The notes: generated by a model not told the origin, from the letters alone. A stretch of DNA of 64,000 nt from Garcia nutans (GCA_947685225.1 CANTUV010000031.1:65701001-65765000), one strand, 5' to 3'. Positions 10,991-23,746 are shown, counted from the stretch's first letter. Translations and numbers: made by a program.

Positions 10991-11242
10991 TGAAATCTTG
11001 ACCGATAGCTAAGAAAATTATAGAAGAAGGTAAAAATTTGGTGCAGGAAGGTGAAACATATGCTTTACTTGATTCTTTTCAATTATTTGATTTTGTCTTC
11101 AATGTACATTTGATGAAAAATATTTTTGGGCATCACAAATGAATTATCCTAAGCATTACAAAGATCAAGACATCATCAATGCAATTTCCTTAATTAAGGT
11201 TTCTAAAAAATGACTACAAATAATGAGAGATGATGCATGGGT
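10991..11242. other. Unassigned sequence
   Basis: No coding region, RNA gene or clear repeat was seen. It precedes the CHR-2 LTR that begins at 11243. Confidence 0.5.
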
Positions 11243-13520
11243 TGTAATGCCATCATAACCTACCCATGCAAAATACACACACCTTCAGATATGTAGTATG
11301 CACAGATAGGGTATAAGATCATTACCAAAATGTTACTATTTTACTTTATTGCCCTATCATCATTTAGTTACTAGTTTATAGTATTATATAGATAAATAAA
11401 TAGGCATAAGAAAAATAAATAAGATAATAGAAATTTTGCTAGAGTTTCGTTTAAAATAAGAGTATTACCAAATCCAATCAATTCAACTTGTGAATATCCA
11501 ATAGTTCTCAAAATATTTCCATACACTCACATCCCAAAAACTCATATTTTAATACATACATTCATAAATATGAGAACATGATATTTCTTATTTACAAAAC
11601 ATCTTTAAATAATGTTTCATTTCATTATATTTTACGAAATAGATATTACATCTACATTAACTCAAAAGTATATTTACATGCTATGCTTAGGCTTGATCTA
11701 TGGCAACCAGAGGCTTTTAGTATCTAACCTATAATTAGACCTATCCTGGTCTAAAAGAACTTCTACCATTTATCCTATCACTTGCGTGATAAATAAATCA
11801 CGCTAAGCCTAGAGCTTAGCGCTATATACTTGATAGTGCAACATTACTATGACAAATGTATATGAACATGCATAAGGTTTTAATGTTACATATATTCTCA
11901 TATTTATTTAACAAATAAACATAAACAACCATCATGCATTGGGCCCAATAATCTTTTACAATAACCCAGTTCTAGAACCATTGTTTTGGCCTATCTCATT
12001 AATAATGACACCTCTGTGTCTCACTAGTAGATGTAAATAAATCTCTGACACCCAATGTCTCATCCATAGCTAAATCATCAATATGACACCTCATGGGTCT
12101 CGCTCAGAGGCGTAGTAATATCTCTATGACACCCAATGTCTCACCCCATCACCCAGTGCCAATCACCAAACGCAATCTTCTGACAACTAGGTAAAGTATA
12201 AGATAACAAACAACATTCCACAATATGCATATATGAGCCATTCACCATGTAACTCATCAATACACTAAGAATTAACATAATCAATATATTTTATCATGAT
12301 TCTTCACTTTATAATCACATATACATTTTTTAATACAATATATATGAAGACGTAGCTGTGCAAGTCATTTACTACACCCATATAGTGTGAAATACGGCAA
12401 TAAACATCAATAAACCAACTCCACGATCATGGAATCCAATAGCCTTGCCCTTGGGATGTGAAACGAAGCTGTAAAACACCTTTGAACACCCCCCCCCCCC
12501 CACAATCGTGAAATTTAAAGGCCACACCCATGGCATTCATTTTGCTTCTGCCTCTTCACCATTTTCACACGAAACAGCTTCACTTCAAAGCCCACAGCCG
12601 TGGCCCTGCATGGCCATGCCCATGGCATCCCATAATCACTTTTTCACACCATTTTCATCAACATAATACACACATATCAACTTAGTATGAGGCAAAACCA
12701 AAGACAAGAGCATTAACTAAGTATATACTTACCTTTTTGAAGCTCAAATTGGAGAAACAACTCCTTTGCACAATAATTTCTCCCAATCTTTCACTTCCCT
12801 CTATTGGTTCCTTCACTCAATTCAATCAACCCCTAATTAATTTATAATTTCAAAGATGATATTAATAACTCATATAAGCATCTATAAACCCCTTTAACTT
12901 TCTTTAACTTAGGATTAGCTAAATTCCCTTACAAATCCCTAATATTCAATTACTAGTTCTAACTATAGCCAACATCATTCCAAATCATTATTAAGTCTAG
13001 AATCACCATTACTACATCAATTTTATATTATAAATTTCTATATGTTTCATTAAATCCCAATTCTCATATCAATCCTACTAAAAAGAATCATCAAAAGTTA
13101 ATAAACTTACTTGTTACTTTAATTAAAACTCAAGCTTCCGTCAATCCTTGTGTAAAACTAACTAAATTTTCTTGCTAATTTGAAGGATGGAAATCTCCCC
13201 CTCTTAAGCTCCATGAAAATTGGCCAAGACAAGAATAAAGGAGAAGGAAGGATAAGAAATGAAAATTCTAGAAATTTTTGGCTCTTCCATACTTTTCCAC
13301 TAACTAAATATATATTATTTAATTAAGATTTTATTTAAAATAATATTATTTTATATTTTAACTTTTTTTAGTTTTTTTACTCTTCCACCATCTTACCATT
13401 TATATTTAATCTTTTATATATGATATATATGTTATTTATATTTCCATCTCTTCTATCAAAACCATCATCAATCTCACACTACAAATGTATAATAGATTCA
13501 ATAAAAATCATGGCATTATA
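11243..13520 (-). mobile_element. 3' LTR of CHR-2
   Basis: In plus reading it starts TGTAATGCC and ends GGCATTATA; the terminal inverted ends are GGCATTA-like. A purine-rich tract (minus strand, 13521-13535) abuts the pol side. It contains the diverged double hairpin of the CHR family (11784-11819), tandem GACACC-CAATGTCTCA repeats at 12000-12150, and degenerate CCATGGGCATGG-like copies of the CACGGCCGTG repeats at 12500-12630. A run of 14 C lies at about 12489. Its right 415 bases are repeated at 17664-18078. Confidence 0.75.
11784..11819 (-). other. Diverged copy of the CHR paired hairpin
   Basis: GCGTGAT (11784-11790) pairs perfectly with ATCACGC (11797-11803). It is followed by CTAAGC pairing with GCTTAG. 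Relative to the other copies, both arms carry the matching change (C to T and G to A). Confidence 0.7.
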
Positions 13521-13535
13521 ATTCTCTCCTCCTTA
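13521..13535 (-). other. Polypurine tract of CHR-2
   Basis: On the minus strand AAGGAGGAGAGAAT immediately precedes the LTR start TATAATGCC. CHR-4 has the equivalent tract GAGGGGGAGAAT at 60774. Confidence 0.7.
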
Positions 13536-13599
13536 AATAATTTCATCTCCAAAATTATTTGTAATTAATTCTCAAACAATTTTGGATATTGACTCCATG

Positions 13600-14830
13600 T
13601 CGCTTATTCACTCTCCTTAGTAGCTTCTTCTGTCGAGTGATTCCTCTACAAAACCTTCACCAGAGGCACTTTCTTATTTCTTAGCTCCTTCACGTCTCGT
13701 GCCAAGATTGCTACAGGTTCTTCTTCGTAACTTAGGTCTAGATTTACCTCAATAGATTCAATTGAAAATATATGAGAAAGATCTGACCTATATCTTCATA
13801 GCATAGAAACATGAAATACATGGTGGATTCTATCTAATTCTGGTGGAAATGCTAATCTGTATGCAACTGGTCCAACTCTTTCTAACACTTCATATGGGCT
13901 AATAAAACATCGACTTAGTTATTCTTTTCTTCCAAATCTTAACACCTTCTTCCATGAAGATACCTTTAAAAATACTTTGTCACCTACCTTAAATTGTATA
14001 TCTTTTCTCTTTAAATTAGAGTAAGATTTATGTCGGTCTGATAATATTTTTAGTCGATCCCAAATTATTTTCACTTTCTCTTCTGATTCTTTAATCAATT
14101 CTGAACCTACTATCTTCCTTTCTCCAACATCATCCCAATATAAATGTGTTCTACATTTCCTCCCATATAGAGCTTCATACGGTGCAATACCAATACTAGA
14201 TTGGTAGCTATTATTATATGCAAACTCAACCAATGGCAAGTGTTTATCCCAACTGCCAACAAAATTAATAACACAACTTCTTAGCATATCCTCCATTATT
14301 AATATAACTTTTTCAGACTGCCCATTAGTCTGGGGATGGAAAGTAGTACTGAAATGTAATCAAGTACCAAATGCACCTTGCAAACTCTTCCAAAATCTTG
14401 AGGAGAATCTGGGATCTCGATCCGACAATAATGAAATTGGAACCCCATTTAGTCTTACAATTTCACTGATATAAATTTCTGCCAATTTATCAAGGGAGTA
14501 ATCCATCCTCACCGGTAAGAAGTGAGCCGACTTTGTCATTCTATCCACAATTGCCCAAATTGCATCTTGCTTTTTTTTGGTCAAAGGTAATCCAGTAACA
14601 AAATCCACAGTTACCTTATCCCATTTCCATTCGATCACCAACATAGGTTGCAACAATTCTGAAGGAACTTGATGTTCAGCCTTTATCCCCTGACAAGTGA
14701 GACACTTAGATATAAATTCTACTACATCTCTTTTCATACCCTTCCACCAGTAATGTTGCTTCAAATCTTGATACATTTTAGTACTCCCAGGATGCATAGC
14801 ATAAGTTGATTAATGTGCCTCTTCTAAATT
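13600..14830 (-). pseudogene. CHR-2 pol: integrase and chromodomain, decayed
   Basis: Minus-strand coding, in pieces, for the C-terminal half of a Ty3/gypsy chromovirus polyprotein. 14360-14797 keeps the integrase zinc region (HPGSTKMYQDLKQHYWW, CLTCQ) and the start of the catalytic core (VDFVTGLPLT, SDRDPRF). 13919-14296 keeps the end of the core (HLPLVEFAYNNSYQ, ALYGRKCRT) and the KVFLKVS-W region. The chromodomain-type tail lies at about 13611-13740 (AILARDVKELRNKKVPLVKVL, then a TAG where the parallel copy has Trp, then RNHSTEEAT). Stops and frameshifts separate the pieces. The closest relative in the window is CHR-4. Confidence 0.85.
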
Positions 14831-16500
14831 TTTCTTCCTTAATTCTACATCTTTTGGTACACAAAATCGTGTTCTATACCTCACACTACCATCATCTCCA
14901 ATTTGAAAGTCTCCACTCTCCCCTTTAAGGCAATTTTGTACAATTTTCTTAATCTTCGCATCTCCCTTTTGTGCTTCCTTAATTTGCTCCAAGAGTAATG
15001 GCTTAACTTGCAATTGTGCCACAAGTGCACCTTCATTCCCAATTTCAAATTTAGCATGTAAGGTTCTCAATTTAACCAACAACATAAGAGAATAACCAGT
15101 CAACCCTACCATAGACTTCTGACTCAAAGCATGTACAACTACATTAGCCTTGCCCAGATGATAGTCAATCAAATAATTATAATCTTTGATCAACTCCAAT
15201 CATCGCCTTTGTAGAAGATTCAACTCTTTTTGCACACCCAAATATGATCTGTATAGATAAAACATTTTTCCCCTTATAAATAATGTCACCAAATCTTTCA
15301 TGCAAACACTATAGCTGCCAACTCTAGATCATGGGTCAAGTAATTCAACTTATGTGTTTTCAACTGTCTAGAGGCATAGGTAATAACTCTATCCTCTTGC
15401 ATCAACACACAACCCCAACCATTTTGTTAAGCATCACAATATATCACATATTGTTTGCTTTCTACAGGTAGAGTAACAACAAGAGCTTGAGTCAACACAT
15501 TCCTTAAATGTTCAAAACTCATTTGAAATTTGTCTGTCCATACAAATTTCACTCCTTTTCGAAGTAATTTAGTGAGTGGCATGGCTATCATAGAAAATCC
15601 CCTTACAAATCGATAGTAATAACCTGCCAATCCTAGAAAACTCCTCACTTTTATAACATGTTTAGGCGGACTCCAATTCAAAATAGCCTCAACTTTACTT
15701 GGATCTACTCTAATCCCTTCTGCTGAAATAACATGCTCGAGGAAAGTTACTTGGTCTAATCAAAACTCACACTTGGATAATTTTGTAAAAAAATTGCTTC
15801 TCCTTTAACGTTTGTAATACAATCTGTAAGTGTCTATCATGATCCTCATGATAATATGAATACACCAAAATATCATCAATGAACACCACTACAAATTAAT
15901 CGAAATAAGGTCAAAAAATCTGATTCATTAGATCCATGAAAGCCACTGGTGCATTCGTCAACCCAAAAGGCATCACAAGAAATTCATAGTGTCCATACCT
16001 CATATGGAAAGCGGTCTTGGGTACATCTACCTCTTTCACTCTCAAATGATGATACCCTGATCTCAAATCAATTTTAGAAAACACAGCTGCTCCTTTCAAT
16101 TGATCAAAGAGATCATCAATATGAGGTAATGGATATTTATTATTGATGGTTACCTTATTCAACAGTCGATAATTAATACATAATCTCAAGGTACCATCCT
16201 TCTTTTTAACAAACAATATTAGTGCTCCCCAAGGTGAAACACTAGGGTATATAAATTCCTTATCTAGTAATTCTTGTAATTGCACCTTTAACTCCTTTAA
16301 CTTCTCTAGTGTCATTTGATAAGGGGTTATAGAGATAGGGGTGGTACCCGGCATCACATCGATACCAAACTCCACCTCTCTCATCGGAGGTAACCCTAGT
16401 AACTCATCTGGGAATACATCCAAAAATTCAACCACTATGGGAATACTATCGAGCTTCAACTTCTATATTCTAGTATCCACCACATGTGCCAAATAGGCCT
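14831..16500 (-). pseudogene. CHR-2 pol: reverse transcriptase and RNase H, decayed
   Basis: 15911-16459 encodes the RT fingers and palm start (KKKDGTLRLCINYRLLNKVT, FSKIDLRSGYHHLRV, YGHYEFLVMPFGLTNAP). The catalytic FIDDIL motif is still readable at about 15870 in another frame. 15427-15681 carries the thumb/connection (SFLGLAGYYYRFVRGFS). 14810-15199 carries the end of RNase H (ELIKDYNYLIDYHLGKANV) and the linker to integrase. At least four frame breaks or stops lie between these pieces, so no active enzyme is possible. Confidence 0.88.
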
Positions 16501-17632
16501 CACACCCCTTCCTCATCATCTTTCTAGTAGCCACTGAAAAATAAAAGTAGACAAGAGGTGCCTTGACTCACCTCTTACTACCACTTCTTTTCCCTCAAAT
16601 GTTCTTATAGTAACATTCTTCTACTGACACTTAACTACAACTTTATGCCTTGACAACTAGTCCATACCCAAAATAAGATCGTACTCCCTAAAAGGCATCT
16701 CAATTAAATTATTGAGAAATTCCTCTTCTTGCACAACAACCGGACTATCTCGATAAACTCTTCTAACTACTATACTATACCCTAAGGGATTAGTCAACAA
16801 TCAATCAAATCCCAAAGATTCATAATGCACACCACTCACAAGCAAAACTAATGCACTAATATATGAATGAGTAGATTCAAGATCTATCGATGCATGCATA
16901 GAGGTACCGAATAAAGAAATTGTACCAGCTATGACATCTGAAGCATCTGGTTCCTTCTGCATCACATAAACTCTCTGAGTAGCTCTAGTCTCCTCTGGCC
17001 TACTCATAGATGTTGAATCCCCTCTTTGGCTAGACCCAAATCTACCACCTCTACTACCACCTCGACTTCCCTTACCTCCTCTACTGCCCTTTCTGGATCC
17101 TGCTGTATCAACCAATCTCTCATCTGCTGGCTCTGGATAATCTCTAAAAAAATGGCTTGAAGATCCACACCTATAACAACCTCTGAAATAAGGTCCCCAA
17201 CAAGCCCCTCTATGCATTCGACCACACTGTGCACATGTAGGTGGTGGAGACCTATGAGAACCTGAAGTTGATGTGCTAGCTACCGAGGCTATAGGTCTTT
17301 GCCTCTACTGCTGTGATCTACCAAATTGCCTCTGGCCCCTATTAGATCTCTGAGGATAACCACCTCTGCCTCTCTTTGAAGATGAGGAACCCACCTCCAT
17401 CAAAACTTTTCTAACTATGCTTTCTTCTGTCCTCAATGCAGCTACAAGTCCTTAATCTTTTTCTACATTTCGTGCATCTGCTACCATCTTGGAAAAATCA
17501 TCATAGTGAACTGCTACCACCTGACACATAATAGATAGCTTTAACCCTTCTTCAAATCTTCTACATCGGTCCACCAGATTAATCAAAATACCACCTGCAT
17601 ACTTACTCAAGTGGAGAAATTATTTCTTATAC
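16501..17632 (-). pseudogene. CHR-2 gag C-terminus and protease, decayed
   Basis: The minus strand encodes a Gag tail with an Arg/Gly/Ser-rich linker, two Cys-rich motifs (CAQCGRMHRGACW and GCYRCGSSSHFFRDYPE, the latter a degenerate CCHC knuckle) and then the aspartic protease start (VIAGTISLFGTSMHASIDLESTHSYI). The usual catalytic DSG/DPGSTHSYI motif reads DLESTHSYI here, so the protease is dead. Gag is truncated: reading stops at 17632, where 31 bases of hAT-derived filler and a partial LTR replace the N-terminal gag, primer binding site and most of the 5' LTR. Confidence 0.8.
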
Positions 17633-17663
17633 TTGCCAATTGCTACTACATCAGTTGAAATGA
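17633..17663 (+). other. 31-bp filler copied from adjacent hAT gene
   Basis: The segment equals 18574-18604 with one mismatch (CCAATTG against CCAGTTG). It sits exactly at the junction between truncated gag and the LTR fragment. Confidence 0.85.
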
Positions 17664-18078
17664 AACTTACTTGTTACTTTAATTAAAACTCAAGCTTCCT
17701 TCAATCCTTATGTAAAACTAACTAAATTTTCTTGCTAATTTGAAGGATGGAAATATCCCTCTCTCAAGCTCCATGAAAATTGGCCAAGACAAGAAGAAAG
17801 GAGAAGGAAGGAGAAGAAATGAAAATTCTAAAACTTTGGGCTTTTCCATACTTTTCCACTAACTAAATATATATTATTTAATTAAGATTTTATTTAAAAT
17901 AATATTATTTTATATTTTAAATGTTTTTACTTTTTTTACTCTTTCATCGTCTTACCATTTATATTTAATCTTTTATATATGATATATATGCTATTTATAT
18001 TTCCATCTCTTCTATAAAAAACATCATCAATCTCTCACCACAAATGTATAATAGTTTCAATAAGAATCAGGGCATTAC
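17664..18078 (-). mobile_element. 5' LTR fragment of CHR-2
   Basis: It is nearly the same as 13106-13520, the pol-distal end of the other LTR, from AAACTTACTTGTTAC to the terminal GGCATTAC. Only about 415 of 2278 bases remain. No target-site duplication can be matched with the bases left of 11243, consistent with rearrangement. Confidence 0.85.
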
Positions 18079-18830
18079 CTGGCTGGTGGTCCTTAATTGA
18101 TGAAGTTTCTTTATTTTGTGAGAAACATGGTATTACCATCCCAAATATGGATAATAATTTTGAACTTTGAGGAAGGTCAAGACAAAACACACAAAAAATG
18201 AAAAATTTACATCATTATCATGTAGAATTATTTTACATTGTTATTGATATGCGTCTTCAAGAGCTTGATAATTGCTTCACCTAGATAAATAAAGAACTAC
18301 TTCATTTTATGGCATGCTTGAATCCAAGTGACTCTTTTAGTGCTTTTAATAAGCAAAAATTGATTCAGCTTCCAGAGTTTTATCCTTTTGAGATTTTATA
18401 AAGTAGAGCTTGTTATTCTTGGCAATCGACTTGACAATTATATCATTGATATGAGATCCAATGATCAATTTTTGAACCTAAATGGAATTACTGATCTTTC
18501 TAAGAAATTATTGGAATTAAAAAATGATGTTGTGTATCCTTTGGTGTTTTTGCTTGTGAGATTAGCTTTCATTTTGCCAGTTGCTACTACATCAGTTGAA
18601 ATGATGTTTTCTGCAATGACAATAGTAAAAAATCAATTGCACAACTGGATGGGAGATTCTTGGATGAATAATTATTTGGTTGCATATATTGAGAAATATA
18701 TCTTCAATAACAATGATAATGAAAAAATATACAACGTTATCAAAATATGAAGACGTCTAGAGAACAATTGTGATATGCTACAAGTGAGAAGATTGCAATA
18801 GTTATTTTTATTTCTATTATATTCATATTG
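18079..18830 (+). pseudogene. hAT-family transposase C-terminal remnant
   Basis: 18388-18750 is an open segment of 120 codons whose second half is the hAT dimerisation region: VYPLVFLLVRLAFILPVATT followed by SVEMMFSAMTIVKNQL and a C-terminal NNYLVAYIEKYIF. Upstream, 18100-18390 in other frames, coding of the same protein is readable (CEKHGITIPNM, HHYHVELFYIVIDMRLQEL) with a stop after NNFEL and a frame break near 18400. The arrangement resembles plant proteins with a TTF-type zinc finger and hAT C-terminus. The N-terminal region, including the catalytic aspartates, is absent: the CHR-2 LTR fragment abuts it at 18078. It is non-functional. Confidence 0.75.
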
Positions 18831-19380
18831 AAGTTCTTTTTATAAATGCATATGCTACCATAAATATAATTTTTTTTATTTTATTTTGTGTAGCGATCTC
18901 TTCTCATATGTTGAAGATAGAAATCAATTATGACATTTTAGTAATACAAGATGCCTGATTTTATTGAAATATCCATTATGTATACAGGTTTGCCCCTATT
19001 AGAACTAAATTCTAAATCCACCCTTAGAGGAGAGGAATAAATTTCTCAGTACCATTTGGAGAGTTGAGTGGTTTTAAGAAGTGAGATGTTTTTTGAATTA
19101 AATGGGTATTAATATTAAACTTGAAATTTGAAAAGGAAATGACTTTTGAGTTAAAGAAAAATCAATTTCAAGTTCTGAAGTTGAAAGAAGAAAGATAAAT
19201 GAAGAGGTAAAAGCTAAGAATTTAAAGACCATTAGAATTTGAAACGAAAAATTTGTGGCAAAGAATGAAGTTTTGAAAAAAAAAACTTTTGTAGTAGAAT
19301 TTGAAGAAGGGAGTTGAAATGAATTTTGAATTGAAAAAAGAAGAGATGAAGGAATGGATTTAATGTTGTTGATAACATGA
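18831..19380. other. AT/GA-rich sequence without recognised gene
   Basis: Purine-rich plus strand (many GAAG and TTGAA words), no long open frame. It ends with CATGA (19376-19380), the left target-site duplication of TAT-3. Confidence 0.5.
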
Positions 19381-20060
19381 TGTAGACCCTTGATTTTGGT
19401 CCTGACTAATCCGTTACCCGAGTCATAAACCTTTTGATCAGATGGTGTAATGGTTGAACCTTCAAAACCCTAAAGAGGTTTGTTTTGAAGATTCAATTGG
19501 GTCTAATTCGATGTTAGGGCATTTAGAGGTGTGTCGACTCAAACCGAGCCTTCCAATTCCATATGGGATAGCCCATATCAAATTAGGATGCCCCAATTCG
19601 ATATGGAATAGTTCCATATCGAATTGGACTTCCAATTCAATATGGAACCTAAACTAAAGGTCCCCATATCAAATTGGAAGCCAATTTCAATATGGGGATA
19701 GGGTCCGTATCGAATTGGGGCCTTCCAATTCGATATAGACCTATATTTTGACGAATTAAAATTGTTTTACTTTGGTTTGCCTGGTTTGAGTCCGATATGG
19801 ACTCGGTTTGCTACGAATTCAAGTGGTTTTTAATTTGATATGCATCAGAGTCCAATTTGAAAATGGAAAGCTTCCACCGTTTAACCTAATAGACTCTCAT
19901 GAATACAGACTTTAAAAACCTAAAGTGGGGGACTTTTTGGTTGGAGACTTTTCAATTTTTAATTGGAGTAGACTCTTGGTCTTTAGGAATGATCAACAAC
20001 TATTAGAGACTTTTGAACTCAGTTTTGCAAAACCCTAATCTTGGAACTCCAGCAACTTCT

Positions 20061-22467
20061 TTTAACACCCCCACATTCAATACATGCACACTACAAACAC
20101 CACAATGTAGTATACATGCACTAAACATAGGGATGCTACGGATTTTCTTAATATTCAAAAAAAACATTTTATATAATACCATCATCTTTCTCAATATACA
20201 TTATAGATAATAAGTAATCAATTTGTAATACATTATAAAAAAAATAGGTAGTTACTTGTAATACAAAACAAAATAGATATATAGATACATTTAGTTAATA
20301 CGCAGCGGAATTTATAAAATATTTACATATAAGAAACATTTAAATCCATATTTACAAATGTGCATATATTTACATTATAAATATTACTTTTCGAAATATA
20401 AAGAAGTAGTACATAATTGGCAAATCTCCTCTGATCTTTAAGTCCCAATATCCACTCTTCAAGGTCTACTCTCACTCGGTCTCGATGAACTCTCGGGTTC
20501 AACTCTATTACCTGCGCGATCAAACACTATCGCGCTAAGCCAACGGCTTAGTAAGACAAATCATGCTAATGTTATGCATTAGTGCAATGCAATGCCACAC
20601 AATTTATTAATAAGAACAACATCATAGATGTAAAGCTAGCAACATACTTTTACATTCCATAAACCACAATATATGTACATATTACATGTCAACATCCTTT
20701 TATATATCTCATTAGTTAATCATTTTACCATTCATGAATCATATTAAACAAAGACAAGCATGGGCCCAAAACACACTAATATGCCATTCAATTTTCAGAG
20801 TTAATGTTTTGGGTTTGTTATCACATTTATCAATATCATATACCCAACTAGGCTTCAAGGATTAGGTTCAACCAAGCTTCAAGGGGAGCAAAGCATGCTA
20901 AGCTTCAACCCAACTTGGCTTCAAGAACCAACCCAACCTAGCTTCAAGGGTGGTAACATCTCAATTAGGCTTCAAGGATTCAATCCAACCTAACTTCAAG
21001 AGATTGTTACACTTATTAGGCATGCCACCAACAACAAACTCTGAAAATGGAATAACACATTAGCCACACAATTCATTTATTATTTAGTTATCATTTCCAT
21101 TCTCAATTCTCATCAACATTTAGACAAACATGCCTTATTTCTTTCAATTGCATCTTCATAGCCAATCACAATGGCTTTACATCACATTTCACATCTCAAT
21201 TCATATTTTGCATATAGCATCATTGATATAGCATTTCAAAATACATTATCCATATCACACATTATCATTTACAAGATTCACATTGCATAGTACAAACCCT
21301 AGTTCATGTAGTATCATATGCATTATCAATTGTAAAATCAAACTCAACCATGTATGAAGAACAAAAACCAAACACAGTAACCAACACACCCAAGGGACAC
21401 GGCCAAGCTTGTGGCCGTGTCTCCCAAAAAAAATTGGCAGTGGCAGACACTGGCATGAGACACGGCCGTGTCCTCTCCAAAAACACACACACACGGCCAA
21501 ATTTCCATGGACTTGGCCATGTCTCTCCAAAACAATAAGTCTTGGCCGTGTCTCTTCTTTGGTTTTGGCCGTGTCACTCATGAACAAACCCTAACCAAAG
21601 CCAACACTCTTCTAAATGCATTCTAACACCTTATGCACAACACAAACTCATTCAAATGGATGCAATCAATGACATACACACATATCTTACATAATCATCA
21701 CAATAATCACTTAAACAACACATTAACATCACATTTAAACACAAGCCATCTCAAAACCCTAATTCCAACATCCTTCATAATCTTTCACTATCAACCTCTA
21801 CATAACTTACCATATTCAAAACCAAACCCACACCAATTAAATCTTTTAACTTGCAACCAATTTAAACACTTGTAAACACATCTCAAACACACCAAATCAA
21901 GATTCCAACCAATCAAACCTCACATCAAACATAACTTCAAAAATAACCAAAGCAACAAGAGAATACTTACTTTAAATGAAGAAATTCCACAAATCTCTAG
22001 CCAAATCCTTTGATTCCTTCTTCAATTTGGTTCTAGCATCAAGCACACCTCTCTTGCTCTCTCTTTTCTTCAATGGCGGCACACACATGAGAAGAGAAGA
22101 AGAATTAATACAAATCAACCATTTCTTCTTCTTTAAATCTCCACCACAAAATTTAACAAAACAATTACCAAAACACCCCTCATCACTTAATTTAGCTTTT
22201 GTCCCTTGCATGCCCAAATATGTAATTTCACAAATCTCAAATAAAATATCTTCTTGCATTGACTCTCTATTTGACTTATGTATATGTTAGTTATATCATC
22301 ATATAAACAACATATAAACTTGTCTCTAAACCCTCTTTCTTTCCCAAAACACATATACATACACATTCTCTTCTCAATTTCTTTTCTTAACACATAACAT
22401 ATACATTCAATCCAATTTACAACAACAACATAACCAATACTTCTAGGGCAAACATGAGGATATTACA
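20061..22467 (-). mobile_element. Solo CHR LTR nested in TAT-3 5' LTR
   Basis: In plus reading it begins TTTAACACCCCC and ends GGATATTACA, 2407 bp, with direct CTTCT repeats on both sides (20056-20060 and 22468-22472). It is homologous to 1-2390 and 56584-60773 in reverse complement. No gag or pol lies inside, so it is a recombined solo LTR. It keeps the double hairpin (20514-20551), the inverted AACTCTGA frame (20795-21044) and the CACGGCC repeats (21395-21570). Confidence 0.95.
20514..20551 (-). other. CHR paired hairpin
   Basis: GCGCGAT (20514-20520), an 8-base loop, ATCGCGC (20529-20535), then CTAAGCC / GGCTTAG ending at 20551. Confidence 0.8.
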
Positions 22468-23728
22468 CTTCTAGCAAGAGGAAGCAACTAGGACTTTCTT
22501 TTTGACTGGGGACTTTTGGCCGACTTTGGAACCTTCAGCAGAGAGCACGAGAGGAGCAACTCAAGTATCAAACAGAGAACGTATTAACAAGGTAGTAACT
22601 TACTATCTTGTTCTCAGTTCAACCAACAAGCATAAGGCTAGTACAAACAAAAGCTTGGATCAAAGTTTGATTATTGGTGGAGCCAACAAATGACGGTACA
22701 TCTCCCAAATTCATTATATTTAAATACAGCAAATTAAGTTTATATATGATGTTGATTATCCTTCATGTAAAGTAAATCCTAGTAGCCTTTAATTTCAGTA
22801 ACTCAAACGTGTTAAATTGATATTTTTTTTAGTGCATGATTATTTAGTTATAAATACCACTGTAGCTCATTTCTTCCAACATCAACACTTTAATCTTATT
22901 TTCATAAAATCCAAACCCTAAACCCTAATCTTATTTTCATAAAAATTCCAAAATCCTAAAACCTTAATTTTTAAACCTAAACCCTCTAAACCCTAATTTC
23001 ATTCAAGAAATCCTAATTCAAGATGTAAACTTAAATTTATATTTTTATTACTTTATTTAAGTTTAGATGCATGATTTATTACATGTCTTAATAAATAATT
23101 ATTTTTATTTGATTTTATGATGAATGCTCGAATATTTGTTATTTGATTTATTTTTAGTTTCAAGAAATTATAAGAGGTATGTTTCCACATTGTGGGAACC
23201 TCATTTGTTAAGCTTCATGCAACTTAATTTATTTTAATGTAAAAGATAAGTTTCCATCAATTGGTGGGTATCCTATTTTATTCGTTTTCTTTTGGACATT
23301 GGACAATTATAAAGGCATGTTTCCATCTATGGATGGGCTCCTATTCATTTATTTTGTTTGAACTTGCTATGATTTTGATAAAGTAATTATTTATTCTTAT
23401 GATTGCATGTAGTATGGATAATATCATTATATTTAAGAATTTTATAATATTAAGACCTGAAAAGGAGGCCGATTCCAATGAACCGGGTGTTGTAGGGGTG
23501 CTGGGTCATTCTTACCTTCCTCACGCATACCCAACTTTTCGAACCCAATAGGGGGTTGGAGATTCCTTAGGATCGAGTCATCCACCCCTTTCTTTTACCG
23601 GCCCATCCGGGTGGCAACTCCATTTTCTCCGGATTTAGGCCCGTGTTCTCTAAGGCCCTGAGCTTAACAGTGTCGAAGTCGCAAGAACCATTCCACATAG
23701 GAGTGGGGGCAAAAAGCTCCGCTTATAG

Positions 23729-23746
23729 TGGCGACTCCACTGGGGA
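23729..23746 (+). other. Putative primer binding site of TAT-3
   Basis: TGGCGACTCCACTGGGGA lies two bases after the LTR end. TGGCGAC is compatible with priming by a tRNA-Arg 3' end, the type reported for Ogre/Tat elements. The tRNA identity is recalled, not checked. Confidence 0.55.

Larger units (their letters stand above)
19381..23727 (+). mobile_element. 5' LTR of TAT-3 (interrupted)
   Basis: It starts TGTAGACCC at 19381 and ends CGCTTATA at 23727. With the nested solo LTR and one target-site copy removed it is 1935 bp, against 1971 bp for the 3' LTR at 39931-41901; the two align end to end. Near its start it carries short tandem inverted words of the AATTCGATATGG/CCATATCGAATT type. Flanking pentamers CATGA (left) and CGTGA (41902-41906) match at four of five bases and are the probable target-site duplication. 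Confidence 0.9.

Noticed and set aside
12489..12502. Run of 14 C as a regulatory or quadruplex element
   Set aside because: A single homopolymer in a decayed LTR, probably replication slippage or assembly-sensitive; not seen in the related LTRs.
22502..22693. Reading frame repeated at 40780-40986 (ESTRGATQVSNRERINKVVT type)
   Set aside because: It recurs because both are copies of the same TAT-3 LTR segment; it contains the shared non-coding LTR blocks and has no domain.
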